From: an uncultured Asticcacaulis sp.
Lineage (GTDB): Bacteria; Pseudomonadota; Alphaproteobacteria; Caulobacterales; Caulobacteraceae
Length of the DNA: 7,337 nt
Direction of reading: 5' to 3'
Assembly (NCBI GenBank): GCA_946480125.1
Contig: CAMLIY010000157.1
Coordinates: forward strand, 1-7,337
Every line of letters starts with the position of its first letter. Positions within the stretch are counted from its first letter, which is position 1. A program made the position numbers and the translations under genes. Below the pieces are notes generated by a model, which ran no database searches, was not told where the DNA came from, and worked only from the letters and a program-made list of their open reading frames with translations. Below are positions 5,945 through 7,337 of the stretch, piece after piece.

Positions 5945-7337
5945 TCATGTGTCGTGGCTCATTAATTGTTCAAGCGCGGACAGGTTATCGCCCTCCGCCG
6001 CCGGCTTGTCCCAACGGATGCGGCTGATGCGCGGGAAGCGCAGGGCGTAACCGGATTTATGACGGCTTGAGCGATGCACCGCGTCAAAGGCAACCTCAAA
6101 CACCAGTTCCTTCTTCACTTCGCGTACAGGTCCGAAGGTCTTCAGGGTGTTATGCCGCACCCATTTATCGAGTTCCACAAGTTCGGCATCGGTGAAACCG
6201 AAATAGGCCTTGCCGATCGGCAGCAGGTCTTTGTCGCGCCAGAGCCCGAAAGTAAAATCAGAATAGAAGCTCGACCGCCGGCCGGACCCGCGCTGCGCGT
6301 ACATCAGCACGGCATCGACCAGTTTCGGGCTGATCTTCCACTTGTACCACGGCCCCGTCGGGCGGCCAGAGACATAGGCGCTGTCACGCCGCTTGAGCAT
6401 GAGACCTTCAATGACTGACTGATTATCAACGCTGGCGCGGGCTGCCTCAAGCTGGGTAAATTCAGACCAGTCGATTTGCGGCGACAGGCTGATGCCGACG
6501 GGCTGATATTTATCCAGCGCCGCCTGAAGAAGCGCGCGGCGTGTCTCGTAAGACAGCGGCCGCACGTCCTCGCCTTCCAGCATAAGCACGTCATAGACGA
6601 TCATGGCCGCGGGATGGCTTTCCTGCAATTTGGCGGACGGCGATTTGCGGCCGAGGCGTTGCTGCAGATCATTGAATGAGCCCAGTTCATCACCACGCTG
6701 AACCAGCAATTCGCCATCGAGCACGGCGTGGAAATTAAGGTGTTCGAGGGCATCGGGAAAACTGCCGCTGATATCATCACCCGTGCGGGTAAACAGCGCG
6801 CGACCAATGGCGCTGTTGACGCACTGGACGCGGATGCCGTCATATTTCCATTCGGCGGCATATGTTTCGGGCACAATCAGGCCGTGGTCTTTTTCTTCCA
6901 GCGGATGGGCCAGCATGACCGGCGTGAAGGTCAGCTTTTCCTCAACCGCCGGCGCCTCGGCCCGCCCTTCCAGCCAGGCGAACAGGTCTTCATAGGGCGG
7001 ATCGACACCATGCCATAGAGTCTCGACCCGCTCGACCGATTGCCCGCCATATTTGGCCAGCACTTGTTTCAGCAGCCGCGCCGATACGCCGATGCGCAAG
7101 GCACCGGCGCCAATCTTCAGCAGGGCCCAGCGTTCCGGCGAGGTCATGCGGTCAAGCAAACCGGCGACATAGTCCGGCAATTGCGCCTTTGGTGTATGGC
7201 GCAGGCCGTCGACGACTGCGTGCAGCGGTGGCAAGTCGGGATCATTGGGCGGGATGGCCGGGGTCGGCCACAGGTGGGCCACGGTTTCGGACAGTTCGCC
7301 AACATAGTCATGGCTCATGGCCAGCAGTTGCGGATCT
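5945..7337 (-). CDS. ATP-dependent DNA ligase, cisplatin-response type (N-terminus cut off)
   Basis: This ligase seals nicks in duplex DNA using ATP. It resembles the group annotated as 'cisplatin damage response ATP-dependent DNA ligase', found in alphaproteobacteria with an exonuclease, a DEXH helicase and PdeM. Counting from the Met at 7318, the motifs are: motif I EWKYDGIR (156-163) with the adenylated K158; FTRTGDD (176-182); motif III VLDGELLV (199-206); motif IIIa VYDVL (241-245); motif IV EGLMLKR (304-310); motif V WYKWK (324-328). An OB-fold follows, ending with the typical RFPRISRIRWDKP (427-439). The frame stays open to the window edge, reading DPQLLA before that Met, as family members do. 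The gene is therefore partial, lacking roughly the first 70 residues of an expected 520-540 (from memory of the family). It is the last gene on its strand, so its usual partners can only lie upstream, beyond 7337. Confidence 0.92.
   Translation of the reverse strand, partial: DPQLLAMSHDYVGELSETVAHLWPTPAIPPNDPDLPPLHAVVDGLRHTPKAQLPDYVAGLLDRMTSPERWALLKIGAGALRIGVSARLLKQVLAKYGGQSVERVETLWHGVDPPYEDLFAWLEGRAEAPAVEEKLTFTPVMLAHPLEEKDHGLIVPETYAAEWKYDGIRVQCVNSAIGRALFTRTGDDISGSFPDALEHLNFHAVLDGELLVQRGDELGSFNDLQQRLGRKSPSAKLQESHPAAMIVYDVLMLEGEDVRPLSYETRRALLQAALDKYQPVGISLSPQIDWSEFTQLEAARASVDNQSVIEGLMLKRRDSAYVSGRPTGPWYKWKISPKLVDAVLMYAQRGSGRRSSFYSDFTFGLWRDKDLLPIGKAYFGFTDAELVELDKWVRHNTLKTFGPVREVKKELVFEVAFDAVHRSSRHKSGYALRFPRISRIRWDKPAAEGDNLSALEQLMSHDT

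Noticed and set aside
5951..7319. Near-identical 12-mers at both ends of the ligase frame (GTCGTGGCTCAT at 5951, GTCATGGCTCAT at 7308)
   Set aside because: Both encode Met-Ser-His-Asp within the protein, on the same strand and in frame. No further flanking identity was seen, so chance is the simplest explanation and no mobile element is implied.
7330..7337. GCGGATCT at the right end as another adapter remnant
   Set aside because: An adapter at a right-hand end would read AGATCGGAAG on this strand, which is absent. The bases translate in frame as a plausible continuation of the ligase.

Overview
The window looks like a piece of a chromosome from a moderately GC-rich alphaproteobacterium. A member of the Caulobacterales such as Asticcacaulis is my best guess. 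The basis is the codon use, the types of gene (PepSY-TM protein, Tat-exported glycosidase, ATP-dependent DNA ligase of the cisplatin-response type) and the WLLGVPIP-type mini-protein. The assignment is an inference and no marker gene is present. The first 47 bases are not biological: they match the 3' part of the Illumina P5/TruSeq universal adapter. The left end is therefore an untrimmed contig or read end, and genuine sequence starts at base 48.

Left part (48-1582, + strand): the last 17 codons of an unidentified gene, probably a membrane protein, are followed two bases after the stop codon by a full PepSY-associated transmembrane protein. Its family sits next to TonB-dependent receptors and works in iron/siderophore handling at the inner membrane, possibly as a haem-containing reductase.

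Middle (1672-2676, + strand): a compact two-gene unit encodes a 25-residue hydrophobic mini-protein and a 282-residue four-helix membrane protein of unknown function. It is closed by a strong Rho-independent terminator.

Right-middle (2677-5923, + strand): an AT-rich promoter region precedes a single large gene for a Tat-exported GH78 alpha-L-rhamnosidase of 1061 residues. It has a complete domain set and both expected catalytic glutamates. It would cut rhamnose from plant or microbial glycans in the periplasm or outside the cell.

Right end (5945-7337, - strand): an ATP-dependent DNA ligase of the 'cisplatin damage response' type converges on the rhamnosidase with only 21 bases between the stop codons. 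Its N-terminus lies beyond the window, and the Met at 7318 is internal.

The window holds four functionally separate blocks rather than one system. I see no phage, insertion sequence, CRISPR, tRNA or rRNA. The points that most deserve a second look are the adapter at the left end, the easily missed mini-protein gene and its partner, the histidine pattern of the PepSY protein, and the ligase's position as last gene of its strand.
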